Notes: generated by a model from the sequence alone, not told the origin. A stretch of 64,000 nt of DNA from Mycolicibacterium nivoides (GCF_003855255.1 NZ_CP034072.1:6302653-6366652); one strand, 5' to 3'. Counted from the first letter of the stretch, positions 8,476 to 18,051 are shown. Translations and numbers: made by a program.

Positions 8476-9968
8476 CGCTGCCAGCCACGCAGCAGCAGTA
8501 GGGCGGCGATCCGCTGGGTTGGCGTGTCCAGCCGCCCCTGCAGAATCCGGTCGGCTTTTTTCATGCGTAGCCGGACGGTGTTCGGATGTACGTTCAGCGC
8601 CGCTGCGGTGGCGTTGACGTCACCCCAGTTCTCCAGCCAGGTGCGCAGCGTGATGGTCAGTTCAGTCCCGTCCGTGCGGTCGAAGTCGCGCACCCGCTGC
8701 AGTTCGCTGTGTGCCACGGACTGCACGGCGGTCGTAGCGCGGCTCAGAACAATGGTGTCCCAAACCTGCTCGTGCGTCGCAGATCTCAGGTCGAGGCGCA
8801 ACGCGGCGGCAAGAGTCTCGTCCGCTTCCACGCGGGCGGCCGGCAACCCCGCGTGGCCCGGACTCAATCTGCTCGCGCCGACCGCCCCAGGCGATGCGGA
8901 TCCGACGATCCCGCACAGCCAGGGCCAGCCGCCCGGCCCCGCGCGTTGCCCGACCACCGCGTAGACGACATCACCGATGTCGACGAGCACCGGATCCTCC
9001 CACGACTTCTTTCGCAGGAAGGTACGCCACAGAGCCAGGTCTTCTCGAGCATCTGCCATCGAGAGTCTTTGCAACGCAACGACTCTGACCGGTTCAGACA
9101 GCAGCGGCACATCTTGACCGGCGTCGCTGGCCGTTCCGGTCAGCGCCGCACGTAGTTGACCCGCCGTATACCTGCCGGTCAACTCGAGTTCGGCGCAGAA
9201 CCGTACGAGGTGCAAAGCGACCGCGGTACTCGCCGCCGAGAGTCTCGCCACGAGATCCGGGTCGAGGCGTCCATCGAAAATCGCCCAGATCGAGCCGACG
9301 AGTTGTCCACCGACGCGCAACGGGATGACGAGACGCTGCGCAAAACCGGGCTCTTCAGCGGGCACCAGAAACGGACGGCCCTCCCGGGCCAGTCGTTTCA
9401 AGACCCCGCTGGCCCGCAGTCGCTTCAGGACATCGGTGGGCACGGCTCGGCCCATGATGGTGGAGGTGCGGGCTATGTCGGCGGTCTGCGTCGTTGCCGA
9501 GTAGGCGATCACGCGGCTTCGGGCATCTTCGATGGTGACCGAAGAATTCAAGATCGTCGCGACCACTTCGGCCAAGGCGAACAGCCCCTGCTGCGCCGAC
9601 GCCGCCCCGGCCACCGCCGACTGCCCCTCAAGCAGCAGGCCCCGCGCGAACCAGATGAAGTGCGACCACTCCATTTGCGGGTTCAGGCCCGCCAATGTGA
9701 CACCTCGCGCGGCGCTGTGGGTGCAGACGTCGGGCGGAACCGGCTGCGGCAGCACCACCGCAGCAGCTCCGGCGGACGCCGCCACGTCGATGATCTCCAT
9801 CTGCACCGGCTCGTCGGTGGCGCCGATGGCGGCGATGAGCGAACCAGCGCCGGGCGGCTGGCGGTCGCCCCACAGATGCACGGCGGATACCGCCCGTGGA
9901 TCTCCCTCCACCAGCGTCGTTACCACCCCTGCGCCCAGCGCTTCGCAAAGGTCTACACCTTGGAGCAT
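8472..9968 (-). CDS. PucR-family transcriptional regulator
   Basis: A 498-residue regulator with a sensory N-terminal region, a GAF-like middle (DARSRVIAYSATTQ) and a C-terminal PucR helix-turn-helix (LRTWLENWGDVNATAAALNV followed by HPNTVRLRMKKADRI). Such proteins usually control uptake or breakdown of purines, amines or amino acids. It is divergent from a D-amino-acid-oxidase-like gene and a RidA gene, with about 90 bp between starts, so it most likely controls them. No DNA-binding palindrome stands out in the gap. The inducer is unknown, probably an amino acid. Confidence 0.88.
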   Translation of the reverse strand: MLQGVDLCEALGAGVVTTLVEGDPRAVSAVHLWGDRQPPGAGSLIAAIGATDEPVQMEIIDVAASAGAAAVVLPQPVPPDVCTHSAARGVTLAGLNPQMEWSHFIWFARGLLLEGQSAVAGAASAQQGLFALAEVVATILNSSVTIEDARSRVIAYSATTQTADIARTSTIMGRAVPTDVLKRLRASGVLKRLAREGRPFLVPAEEPGFAQRLVIPLRVGGQLVGSIWAIFDGRLDPDLVARLSAASTAVALHLVRFCAELELTGRYTAGQLRAALTGTASDAGQDVPLLSEPVRVVALQRLSMADAREDLALWRTFLRKKSWEDPVLVDIGDVVYAVVGQRAGPGGWPWLCGIVGSASPGAVGASRLSPGHAGLPAARVEADETLAAALRLDLRSATHEQVWDTIVLSRATTAVQSVAHSELQRVRDFDRTDGTELTITLRTWLENWGDVNATAAALNVHPNTVRLRMKKADRILQGRLDTPTQRIAALLLLRGWQR

Positions 9969-10059
9969 GAGCGGATTGTAGAGACCGCACAGTCGCGCGA
10001 GGGCACGGTGTCAGTTCCGAACAGGGGTGGATCCTGTTGCAGGCCACAGTATTGAATCC

Positions 10060-11301
10060 GTGAACTCACGCAACAGTGTCCCGCGGAAGCAAGTGGCCGT
10101 GATCGGCGCCGGCATGGTGGGGTTGTGCACCGCCTGGTACCTCCAGGAGTACGACATCGAAGTCACGGTCTTCGACCGAGATGACGTCGCAGCAGGCTCG
10201 AGCTGGGGCAATGCCGGATGGCTGACGCCGAGCATCGCCACTCCCCTGCCGGAACCGGCCGTACTGAAGTACGGCCTCGGCGCCCTGCTGAGCCACTCGT
10301 CGCCGGTGTATGTCCCGCCGACCGCCAACCCGACGCTGTTGCGTTTCCTTGCACAATTCGCACGCAACAGCACCGCGAAGCGGTGGCGGAAGGCGATGCA
10401 GGCCCTCATCCCACTCAACAACGAGGCGCTCGCCGCCTTCGCCGAGATGGAGCTGGATCTCGCTGAAAAATCTGCTCCTGCAGCACCTTTCATCGCCGCA
10501 TACCGCACCTCCGCTGATCGGGAGGTGCTGCTCGAAGAGATAAACCACATCCGGGCTGCAGGCCAGTCCGTCAACTTCGAGCTGCTCGACGGAGCCGAGG
10601 CGCGCGCGCAGGAACCCGCACTCTCGTCGGAGATCAATGCCGCGATCAGGATTCTCGATGAGCGGTTCCTCAACCCCGCCGCCTTCGTTCACTCCGTCGC
10701 CGACGCCGTGGTGGCCCGCGGCGGAAAGATCGTGCGGGATACGGACGTGGACCGCATCGGCCAGGGCGCCGGCCCGGTCCGCATCGCCGGCCGCTCCTTC
10801 GACGCCGTGGTGCTCGCGACCGGGGCCAGGCTCAACCGCCTCGCCCGGCCATTTGGTGTCAAACGGCTGGTCCAGGCCGGACGCGGATACAGCTTCACCG
10901 TCAAGGTCGACCATTTGCCGATCGGACCGGTGTACTTCCCCGCCCAGCGCGTCGCATGCACACCCGTCGGCGATCGCCTTCGCATCGCCGGAATGATGGA
11001 ATTCCGCGACGTAGAAGCCCCACTGGACCCTCGGCGCATCCGAGTACTGCGCGACGCGGCATCGGGTCTGCTTGCCGGGGCCCACCTCGACCAGCGTGAG
11101 GATGAATGGGTGGGCGCCCGCCCGTGTACCGCTGACGGACTGCCGCTGATCGGACAATCGACCGATCCGCGAGTGTTCATCGCCGGCGGCCACGGCATGT
11201 GGGGCATCACGCTGGGCCCCGTCACCGGAAAGCTCCTTGCTCTACAGATCGCCACCGGCCAGACCTCGCCAGCGTTGCGCGCTGTCGACCCCCTTCGATG
11301 A
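10060..11301 (+). CDS. FAD-dependent D-amino-acid dehydrogenase/oxidase (DadA-like)
   Basis: The product has the Rossmann FAD motif VAVIGAGMVGLCTAW near its N terminus, GSSWGNAGW, and a C-terminal FAD loop (PCTADGLPLIG, GGHGMWGITLGP) as in DadA and related DAO-fold enzymes. It would oxidise an amino acid to the imino acid. The frame opens at a GTG at 10027; I prefer the GTG at 10060, which places the FAD motif about ten residues from the start. RidA follows after 16 bp, which fits because the reaction releases imines. Control by the divergent PucR protein is likely. The substrate cannot be read from sequence. Confidence 0.85.
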   Translation: MNSRNSVPRKQVAVIGAGMVGLCTAWYLQEYDIEVTVFDRDDVAAGSSWGNAGWLTPSIATPLPEPAVLKYGLGALLSHSSPVYVPPTANPTLLRFLAQFARNSTAKRWRKAMQALIPLNNEALAAFAEMELDLAEKSAPAAPFIAAYRTSADREVLLEEINHIRAAGQSVNFELLDGAEARAQEPALSSEINAAIRILDERFLNPAAFVHSVADAVVARGGKIVRDTDVDRIGQGAGPVRIAGRSFDAVVLATGARLNRLARPFGVKRLVQAGRGYSFTVKVDHLPIGPVYFPAQRVACTPVGDRLRIAGMMEFRDVEAPLDPRRIRVLRDAASGLLAGAHLDQREDEWVGARPCTADGLPLIGQSTDPRVFIAGGHGMWGITLGPVTGKLLALQIATGQTSPALRAVDPLR

Positions 11302-11317
11302 ACGGACGTGGATTCCT

Positions 11318-11704
11318 ATGACTGAACTGAAAACGATCTCCTCACCCGAGGCCCCGAAAGCAGTAGGCCCCTACGTTCAGGCCGTCGCGCACGCGGGCAT
11401 CCTCTACTGTTCCGGCTCACTGCCGCTGAACCCGGCCACCGGAACGATCGAGGCCGCCGACATCGCCGCCGAAGTGCGCCAGAGCCTGGCCAACCTCGCG
11501 GCGGTGTGCGCCGAAGCCGGCACCAACCTCGGCCGTACCCTGCGCACCACGATCTACACGACCCGGCTGAGCTCGTTCGCCGACATCAATGCCGCATACG
11601 CAGAGTTCTTCGACGTGCGGTCCCCGGCTCGGACCACCATCGAAGTGGCGGCGCTGCCCCTGGGCGCCACGGTCGAGATCGACGCGATCGTCGCACTGAG
11701 CTGA
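11318..11704 (+). CDS. RidA-family enamine/imine deaminase
   Basis: A 128-residue RidA (YjgF) protein. Diagnostic stretches are AVGPYVQAV, LYCSGSLPLNP, and the C-terminal signature ARTTIEVAALPLGATVEIDAI with the conserved arginine that holds the carboxylate of 2-iminoacids. RidA speeds hydrolysis of reactive imines or enamines to keto acids and protects PLP enzymes. Placed 16 bp after the DadA-like oxidase, it probably clears that enzyme's product. The ATG at 11318 gives a standard-length protein. Confidence 0.9.
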   Translation: MTELKTISSPEAPKAVGPYVQAVAHAGILYCSGSLPLNPATGTIEAADIAAEVRQSLANLAAVCAEAGTNLGRTLRTTIYTTRLSSFADINAAYAEFFDVRSPARTTIEVAALPLGATVEIDAIVALS

Positions 11705-11707
11705 CCC

Positions 11708-11736
11708 GTAGGAGCCGGCTTTGTGCCGGCTCCTAC
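11708..11736. terminator. Bidirectional hairpin between ridA and omamB
   Basis: Perfect 12-bp stem GTAGGAGCCGGC / GCCGGCTCCTAC with loop TTTGT, placed between convergent genes. The right arm covers the omamB stop codon. There is no long T run, which is common for mycobacterial hairpin terminators. Confidence 0.7.
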
Positions 11737-12422
11737 CGGGAGTGCAGCGGGGTCACATTGTCGACGAGCCAGCGGCCGTCGGTCTTGCTGAGGGCGACCC
11801 GCAGGGCCATCACCGCATTGTCGGTCGGTTTGCCCGGCGCGCTCTGAGTTCCGCGCAGGACCACGGCCACACTGGCCACCTGCGGGCCCAGCGCCTCCAC
11901 CCCGGCGGAGATGGTGGCTGCGGTGGCCGAGACGTTCTTGCTGGCCAATTCCTTTGCCACGTTGGCGAATTCGTTCTTGAACTGCTCGGCCTGCTTCGGT
12001 GACATCATCCCGGTTGCGCGGTCGATCGAGGCGGTCGGGCTCTGCGGGCTGAACGTGGCGGTGGCCTCCGAGACGCTGCTGGCGATCCGCACCACCTCGT
12101 CACGGTCGTTGTTGAAGGTGCGGTCGGGCACGGTCCAGCGCAGGTAACCGACCGTCACCGCGGCCACCAGGGCGGCCGCGGCAACGCCGGCGACCGCGAG
12201 CCGCAGCCCGGGCGCATCGTCGTCGGTGCCCAGCGTGACGCCGTCGCGACGGGCCAGCACGATGTTGACGATGACGCCCTGCACGATCAGCAGGCACAGC
12301 ACCGAGCACAGCGAGACCCACCACAGCGGCCAGGACAGCGCCAGGCCGATGTACAGCACCGCCGCGATCGCGGCCAGCGGGGCCGCGATGTCGAAAGCCA
12401 GCACGCGCAACCGGTTTCTCAT
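11733..12422 (-). CDS. omamB: OmamB, orphaned Mce-associated membrane protein (Rv0200-like)
   Basis: A 229-residue protein, the same length as I recall for Rv0200. It has three hydrophobic segments in the first half (about residues 7-25, 28-50 and 66-87) and then a soluble domain with the Mce-associated layout of a long helix followed by a SnoaL-like beta region (VASVAVVLRGTQS, DGRWLVDNVTPL). OmamB pairs with OmamA; Omam proteins support Mce lipid importers. Its ATG overlaps the omamA stop as ATGA at 12419-12422, so they form an operon. Confidence 0.82.
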   Translation of the reverse strand: MRNRLRVLAFDIAAPLAAIAAVLYIGLALSWPLWWVSLCSVLCLLIVQGVIVNIVLARRDGVTLGTDDDAPGLRLAVAGVAAAALVAAVTVGYLRWTVPDRTFNNDRDEVVRIASSVSEATATFSPQSPTASIDRATGMMSPKQAEQFKNEFANVAKELASKNVSATAATISAGVEALGPQVASVAVVLRGTQSAPGKPTDNAVMALRVALSKTDGRWLVDNVTPLHSR

Positions 12423-13027
12423 CGGATCGGCTCCAACCGCGAGACCATCAGGGTGCCGTCGACATCGGAGACATCCAACCGCAGCGTCCAGCGCACGGTC
12501 TGGGGCTTGTCGCTGCCGGCGTTCTCGCTGACCGAGGTGGCCACCACCAGCACCGTGTCGGTGCGCGAAACCATTCCGGCCAGGTCCGTCTTGGGTGCGG
12601 GCACCGGACGGCCGTCCGGGCCTGGCGGTGGGTGGTACAGCGATTCGATGGCCACCGAGTCGATCTGCCCGGTGGTGCGGGCCTGCAGTCGCTGCACCAG
12701 ATCGCGGTAGGGCTGCACGGCAGCGTCGAAGTCGGAATTGAGCTGGCCCACGGTGCCCTCGCGGAGCTTCTGCATACCGGCTTCGACCGAGTCCTTGTTG
12801 ATGTTGATCAGGACGTTGGTCCAGTCGGCGGCGGTCCGCAGCACCCGGGTCTGGTACGCGCGCTCGTCGGACTCGCTGCGGTGCGCGGACCACACCATGG
12901 TGGCCAGGACCACAGCCACGACCGCGATGAGGCCCGCGACCGCCGATGCGAAGCCGAAGCCGGTGATGACGCCATTGGGGTGATCGGCTGTGCTGTCCTT
13001 GCTGTCCTTGCTCGGCGCCTCGGGCAT
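12419..13027 (-). CDS. omamA: OmamA, orphaned Mce-associated membrane protein (Rv0199-like)
   Basis: A 202-residue protein with a short polar N terminus, one strong transmembrane helix (about residues 30-48) and an extracytoplasmic domain of the Mce-associated type, containing the helix around RVLRTAADWTNVLININKD and the final strands. In M. tuberculosis and M. smegmatis OmamA is needed for Mce1 and Mce4 transport through the ATPase MceG. I use the ATG at 13027; an in-frame ATG at 13066 would add 13 residues. The promoter must lie in the 65 bp shared with zmp1. Confidence 0.82.
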   Translation of the reverse strand: MPEAPSKDSKDSTADHPNGVITGFGFASAVAGLIAVVAVVLATMVWSAHRSESDERAYQTRVLRTAADWTNVLININKDSVEAGMQKLREGTVGQLNSDFDAAVQPYRDLVQRLQARTTGQIDSVAIESLYHPPPGPDGRPVPAPKTDLAGMVSRTDTVLVVATSVSENAGSDKPQTVRWTLRLDVSDVDGTLMVSRLEPIR

Positions 13028-13092
13028 GGCCGTGAGGGTACCGGCAGCGCAACCCACCCAGCGCACCCGCGGCCTTCTGGAAGAATGTCGGG

Positions 13093-15099
13093 GTGACGGT
13101 AGAAGCGATCAAGTCGGGTATCGACCTGAGCCATGTCGACCCGCAGGCCCGCCCGCAAGACGACCTCTTCGGCCACGTCAATGGCCGATGGTTGACCGAC
13201 TACGAGATTCCCGCCGACCGCGCCACCGACGGTGCCTTCCGGCTGCTGCACGACCGTGCCGAGGAGCAGATCCGCGATCTGATCGTCGGAGCCGCTTCGG
13301 CGGCGACATCGGACGGAGCAGCGGCCTCCGGTGATTCCGCGGCCGGCACCGATGAGCAGCGCATCGGCGATCTGTACGCCAGCTTCATGGACGAGCAGAC
13401 CATCGCCACGCGTGGCCTGGCCCCGCTGCTGGCCGAGCTCGCCCTGATCGACGGCGCTGCCGACAGCGATGCGCTGGCCTCGGTGCTGGGCGGCCTGGAG
13501 CGCACCGGCGTGTCCGGCGGGGCCGGTGTGTACGTGGACACCGATTCCAAGGATTCGACGCGCTACCTGCTGCACATGAGCCAGTCCGGCCTCGGGCTGC
13601 CCGACGAGTCTTACTACCGCGACGAGCAACACGCCGAGATCCTGGCCGCTTACCCGGCGCACATCGCCCGCATGTTCACGCTTGTCTACGGCGGAGAGCA
13701 GGGCGAGACGGCGGCCCGGATCGTGGCGCTGGAATCCAAGCTGGCCGCCGCGCACTGGGATGTGGTCAAGCGCCGCGACGCCGACCTGACCTACAACCTG
13801 CGCAAGTTCGCCGACCTGTCCGCCGATGCCCCCGGATTCGACTGGACCGGCTGGCTCGGCGCGCTCGGCACCACCCCCGAGAAGGTCTCCGAGCTGGTGC
13901 TGCGGCAGCCCGACTTCGTGACGGCGTTCGCCGCGCTGTGGGCGAGCGAAGATCTGGAGGACTGGAAGGCCTGGACCCGCTGGCGCGTCATCCATTCGCG
14001 CGCCGGGTTGCTGACCGAAGATCTGGTGGCAGAGAACTTCGACTTCTACGGCCGCACCTTGAGCGGAACCGAGCAGAACCGCGACCGCTGGAAGCGCGGC
14101 GTCTCCCTGGTGGAGGGCCTGATGGGTGATGCCCTCGGCAAGCTCTACGTCCAGCAGTACTTCCCGCCCGAGGCCAAGGCCCGGATGGACGAGTTGGTGG
14201 CCAATCTGCGCGAGGCGTACCGGGTCAGCATCAACGAGCTGGACTGGATGACTCCGGAGACCCGGGCCAAGGCGCTGGTGAAGCTCGACAAGTTCACCCC
14301 GAAGATCGGCTATCCGGCCCGCTGGCGGGACTACTCGGCGTTGGTGGTCGAGCGTGACGACCTGTACGGCAACTACCGCCGGGGCCACGTGGTGAACTCC
14401 GACCGCGAGCTGGCCAAGTTGGGCGGGCCGGTGGACCGCGACGAATGGTTCATGACACCGCAGACGGTCAATGCCTACTACAACCCGGGGATGAACGAAA
14501 TCGTCTTTCCCGCAGCCATTCTGCAGCCGCCGTTCTTCGATGCCGATGCCGACGACGCGGCCAATTACGGCGGTATCGGCGCGGTGATCGGGCACGAGAT
14601 CGGCCACGGTTTCGACGACCAGGGCGCCAAGTACGACGGTGACGGCAACCTGGTCGACTGGTGGACCGATGCCGACCGTGCTGAATTCGGGGTCCGCACA
14701 AAGGCTTTGATCGATCAGTACGAACAGTTCAGCCCGCGCGGGCTGGACGGCTCGCACCACGTCAACGGGGCGTTCACGGTCGGGGAGAACATCGGGGACC
14801 TCGGCGGGTTGTCCATCGCGCTGCTGGCCTATCAGCTGTCACTGAAGGGTAAGGAAGCGCCGGTGATCGACGGGCTGACCGGCGTGCAGCGCGTCTACTT
14901 CGGCTGGGCGCAGGTCTGGCGGACCAAATCCCGTGACGCCGAGGCGATCCGGCGCCTGGCGGTGGATCCTCACTCGCCGCCGGAGTTCCGCTGCAACGGC
15001 GTCATCCGCAACATCGACTCGTTCTACGAAGCGTTCGAGGTGGCTGATTCCGATGAGCTGTATCTGGAGCCGGCCCAACGGGTCCGGATCTGGAACTAG
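13093..15099 (+). CDS. zmp1: Zmp1, M13-family zinc metalloendopeptidase
   Basis: A 668-residue M13 (neprilysin-like) peptidase. The zinc site HEIGH begins at residue 501, the substrate strand NAYYNPGMNEIVFP lies upstream, and the third ligand is Glu565 in GENIGDLGG; the C terminus RVRIWN and CNGVIRN are family hallmarks. No signal peptide is visible, as in M. tuberculosis Zmp1, which nevertheless acts outside the cell and affects phagosome maturation. The start is GTG at 13093. It is divergent from omamA, as in M. tuberculosis. Confidence 0.95.
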   Translation: MTVEAIKSGIDLSHVDPQARPQDDLFGHVNGRWLTDYEIPADRATDGAFRLLHDRAEEQIRDLIVGAASAATSDGAAASGDSAAGTDEQRIGDLYASFMDEQTIATRGLAPLLAELALIDGAADSDALASVLGGLERTGVSGGAGVYVDTDSKDSTRYLLHMSQSGLGLPDESYYRDEQHAEILAAYPAHIARMFTLVYGGEQGETAARIVALESKLAAAHWDVVKRRDADLTYNLRKFADLSADAPGFDWTGWLGALGTTPEKVSELVLRQPDFVTAFAALWASEDLEDWKAWTRWRVIHSRAGLLTEDLVAENFDFYGRTLSGTEQNRDRWKRGVSLVEGLMGDALGKLYVQQYFPPEAKARMDELVANLREAYRVSINELDWMTPETRAKALVKLDKFTPKIGYPARWRDYSALVVERDDLYGNYRRGHVVNSDRELAKLGGPVDRDEWFMTPQTVNAYYNPGMNEIVFPAAILQPPFFDADADDAANYGGIGAVIGHEIGHGFDDQGAKYDGDGNLVDWWTDADRAEFGVRTKALIDQYEQFSPRGLDGSHHVNGAFTVGENIGDLGGLSIALLAYQLSLKGKEAPVIDGLTGVQRVYFGWAQVWRTKSRDAEAIRRLAVDPHSPPEFRCNGVIRNIDSFYEAFEVADSDELYLEPAQRVRIWN

Positions 15100-15138
15100 G
15101 GCCGGTGGGCCTGTTCACCCGGAAGATCGGGAGCGGCT

Positions 15139-15531
15139 TTGGTTGACGATGTTCGTCACGACGAGGGTTCTGACGCCGACTGGTTCTGGGACGTCATAGC
15201 GGCGGCCTCGCGGAGCCGCGATCACCTTCGTGAAATTCTCGGACGCCTACCGAAGGACGCCGTCTACAAGTTCCAAGATCTTTTCTTGGACTTCGCCGCC
15301 GAGCTCCAAGACGAGCCATACCGGTCCAGCCTCGGGCCCGACGAGTCTGAAGATGGTCTAGAAGACGCAGCACACTGGGTGGTCAGCCAAGGGCGGGTGA
15401 GATATGAAGCGGTCCTCGCAGAGCCAAGCCGGATGCCCTCACACGTCGACGTCGGTGATCCAGCCAACCTTGGTGGGCTCGCCTACGAGGTCTACTTTCA
15501 CCGGTTCGGGGAGCCGCTGGACTTGATCTAG
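15139..15531 (+). CDS. DUF4240 protein
   Basis: A 130-residue acidic protein with the DUF4240 pattern: an N-terminal FWDVIAAA helix, a middle with YKFQDLFLDFAAEL, then LEDAAHWVVSQGRVRYEAVLAEP. Function unknown; such proteins are scattered among actinobacteria. The start is a TTG at 15139, 40 bp after zmp1. Third codon positions contain more A and T than in the flanking genes, which suggests later arrival. A strong terminator follows at 15541. Confidence 0.7.
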   Translation: MVDDVRHDEGSDADWFWDVIAAASRSRDHLREILGRLPKDAVYKFQDLFLDFAAELQDEPYRSSLGPDESEDGLEDAAHWVVSQGRVRYEAVLAEPSRMPSHVDVGDPANLGGLAYEVYFHRFGEPLDLI

Positions 15532-15540
15532 CCCCGATGC

Positions 15541-15572
15541 CGAAAACCCCGCAGCGAGCTGCGGGGTTTTCG
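15541..15572. terminator. Bidirectional intrinsic terminator
   Basis: A 14-bp perfect stem, CGAAAACCCCGCAG paired with CTGCGGGGTTTTCG, loop CGAG. The A run and T run at the stem ends make it work on both strands. It separates the DUF4240 gene from the convergent transpeptidase gene. Confidence 0.88.
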
Positions 15573-15586
15573 GTATCGAGGTTCGA

Positions 15587-16597
15587 CTAGAACATCTGCC
15601 AGTCGGACGCGCCGTCGGGCGTGTTGTACCAGCCGCCACCGGTGTTCTTGATGACCACCGGGTCGCCGCTGCCGAAGTTGTCGTAGAACCACTTGGCGTT
15701 CTCGGCGCTGAGGTTGATGCAACCGTGGCTGACGTTGCTCCGGCCCTGCTGGGCGACCGACCACGGGGCGCTGTGGACGAAGACGCCGCTGTTGTCGATG
15801 CGGACGGCGTCCTTCACCTTGAGCTTGTAGCCCTCCTTGGAGTCCACCGGCACACCGTAGGTGGAGGAATCCATGACGATGTCGGGGAACTTCTCCAGCA
15901 CGTAGTAGGTGCCGTTCTTGGTCTCATGCTTGCCGTCGGGCTTGCCCATCGACACCGGGAAGGTCTTCTCCAGCTTCCCGTTGCGCATGATCTCCATCTG
16001 GTGGGACTTGTCGTCGACCGTCGCCACCAGGTAGTCGCCGACCCGGAAGCTCGACTTGGTGCCGGCCGCGTCGATGTTCACCACGGTGTTGGACGGCCAG
16101 AAGTCCTGCGGGCGCCAGCGCAGCTGCGTGTCGGTGACCCAGTAGAAGCGGCCCGCCACCGGCGGGTTCGAGGTGATCCGAATGGCGTCCTGGGCCATCT
16201 GCCGGTTGGCGATCGGCCGCTGGAAGTTGATGTAGATGGGCTTGGCAACCCCGACCATCGACCCGTTGACCGGGTTGAACGACGGCGGCAGGAACGGTGC
16301 TTCACCGGTGAACGGCTGGGAGCTCTGCCCGGGCGCGTCGCCCTCCGTGAACGGGATGGTCGGGGAACCGTAGTTGATGATCGGCGCGGGTGTCGCCGGG
16401 GCGGCGGCGGCCGGAGCCGCCGGGTCGGCCGGCAGCGGGGGGATGTACGCGCCCGGCGGGGGGCCCGGGACCACAGGATCGACGGGTGCCGGCGGCGCCT
16501 CGGGGTCTGCGTAGGCGGATGGGGCGAGCACCATTCCACCGATCACTCCGGCGGCCATGAATGCCGTGATCAGTGCATGTTTTGCCGATTTCGGCAT
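15587..16597 (-). CDS. L,D-transpeptidase (YkuD), Rv0192/LdtMt4-like
   Basis: A 336-residue exported enzyme: signal peptide ending in PSAYA-DP, a Pro/Ala-rich linker to about residue 70, an Ig-like domain ([10 protein letters not shown] to VNIDAAG), then the YkuD catalytic domain with HSAPWS and the nucleophile Cys in [11 protein letters not shown]. Such enzymes make 3-3 cross-links in mycobacterial peptidoglycan and are blocked by carbapenems. The C-terminal WYNTPDG segment caps the domain as in other mycobacterial Ldts. GGAGG lies 7 nt before the ATG. Synteny with Rv0192 supports the LdtMt4 class. Confidence 0.92.
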   Translation of the reverse strand: MPKSAKHALITAFMAAGVIGGMVLAPSAYADPEAPPAPVDPVVPGPPPGAYIPPLPADPAAPAAAAPATPAPIINYGSPTIPFTEGDAPGQSSQPFTGEAPFLPPSFNPVNGSMVGVAKPIYINFQRPIANRQMAQDAIRITSNPPVAGRFYWVTDTQLRWRPQDFWPSNTVVNIDAAGTKSSFRVGDYLVATVDDKSHQMEIMRNGKLEKTFPVSMGKPDGKHETKNGTYYVLEKFPDIVMDSSTYGVPVDSKEGYKLKVKDAVRIDNSGVFVHSAPWSVAQQGRSNVSHGCINLSAENAKWFYDNFGSGDPVVIKNTGGGWYNTPDGASDWQMF

Positions 16598-16739
16598 GAG
16601 TAACCTCCAGACAGCACAACTCGATCCAGTGTCTCACAACGCGATGACCAGCTACTGCCGCGAGAAGCCCTCATTCCCCGACAGCGACCGATTCCACGGC
16701 GCTGAACTGCGGTGTTTATCGACTGTGAGCGTGCTCGCG

Positions 16740-17987
16740 TTACTTCTCAGCGGAGGTGCAGGAAACCGTGAAGACGCCGCGGGACAGCGCGACGCCGCCC
16801 ATCGCGACAATGATCAGCGCCGCGGCGGCGCCGACGGTCGGGGCGGCGCCACCGTGGTCGTAGATAGCGCCACCGATCAGCGCACCGCCCATGATCCCGA
16901 CCTGGAAGGCCGCGACGTACCGGCCGGAGGCGCCGTCGGGGTCTTCCGGGGAGGTACGCATCGCCGAGGCCTGCAGCATCGGCGGCAACGCCGTGGACGC
17001 CGCGCCCCAGACCACCACCGCCACCGCGCCGAGCACCACCGCAGCCCGTCCGGACCACGATTCGACGGCCAGCACCGACAGGACCAGAAGCGCCGCCGCC
17101 AGCACCGCCAGGCAACCCAGCACCGAGGCCTTGGGCCACAGGTCCAGCGGACGGGCCATGGCGGCCATCCCACCCAGGCCGGCAATCCCGTACGCGGCCA
17201 GCAGCCAGGCCAGATGCGGACCGTGTATCCCGACCACGTCCCGGTTGATCACCACGATGAAGGTGTAGGCGATGAAGTGCCCGGTGACACCGATCAGCGT
17301 CAGCACCGACAGGGTGAACAGGCGGCGATTACGCCGGTGCCCGCGCGGCACCCCGGCGGCCCGGGCGGCACCGGATGCCGGCACGAGCGGCGGCAGCAGC
17401 GTCCGGGCGGCCAGCGCCACCACGGCCGCGGCCACGGCGATGACCGCCACGGCATTCCGCCAGCCCCACACCTCGCTGAGTGCCGCGGCGAGCGGATTGC
17501 CCACCACCAGGGCCAGGCCCGTGCCCACATAGACCGCGGCGGTGGCCCGGCCGGCGTGGCTGGCCGGGACCAGCCGGGCCCCGATCGGCGCGATCACCGA
17601 CCACATCAGCCCGTGAGCCAGCGCGCACAGCACCCGGCCGCCGGCCAGCACCGCGAAGTTCGGCGCGAGCGCCGAGATCACCTGGGAGACCGTCAGGCAC
17701 ACCAGCGTCGCGACCAGGGTCCGGCGTCGCGGCCAACGTGCCGTCAGCCGCACCAGCGCGACCGTGGTGAGCGCGGCGACCAGGGCGTAGCTGGCCATCA
17801 GGGTGGCGACCAGGCCCTCGCTGACCTGAAGATCCGTGGCGATCGCCGGCAGTGCACCGACCGGGAGGATCTCGGCGGTGACGTAGACGAACGCCGCCGC
17901 CGCGAGCACGGCGAGTTGCGTGGCAACGCGCGGTGTCCACGGGTTGACGTGGGCGGAGAGCGATTCGCCGGTGACGCTGGAGGTCAT
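16740..17987 (-). CDS. MFS transporter, Rv0191-like (DHA1-type efflux)
   Basis: About 415 residues with twelve hydrophobic helices and the DHA1 pattern: an acidic TM1 region (AAAFVYVTAEILPVGALP), a basic TM2-3 loop (ARWPRRRTL) and the motif C-like GRVLCALAHGLMWS region. It matches Rv0191 by position and type and resembles arabinose- or chloramphenicol-efflux permeases. The substrate is unknown. The start could be the ATG at 17987 or one at 18011; neither has a clear ribosome site. It is divergent from the flavin/F420 enzyme gene. Confidence 0.85.
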   Translation of the reverse strand: MTSSVTGESLSAHVNPWTPRVATQLAVLAAAAFVYVTAEILPVGALPAIATDLQVSEGLVATLMASYALVAALTTVALVRLTARWPRRRTLVATLVCLTVSQVISALAPNFAVLAGGRVLCALAHGLMWSVIAPIGARLVPASHAGRATAAVYVGTGLALVVGNPLAAALSEVWGWRNAVAVIAVAAAVVALAARTLLPPLVPASGAARAAGVPRGHRRNRRLFTLSVLTLIGVTGHFIAYTFIVVINRDVVGIHGPHLAWLLAAYGIAGLGGMAAMARPLDLWPKASVLGCLAVLAAALLVLSVLAVESWSGRAAVVLGAVAVVVWGAASTALPPMLQASAMRTSPEDPDGASGRYVAAFQVGIMGGALIGGAIYDHGGAAPTVGAAAALIIVAMGGVALSRGVFTVSCTSAEK

Positions 17988-18051
17988 GCTGGAATGCCAC
18001 GGTAATGCCATAACGTTGCCGTGCGTGGTTGCCGACCCGAGAGGATGCGTA

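Noticed and set aside
11733..13181. A single 482-residue protein spanning omamA and omamB
   Set aside because: The upstream part is the wrong-frame reading of omamA; a clear ATGA overlap at 12419-12422 separates two genes.
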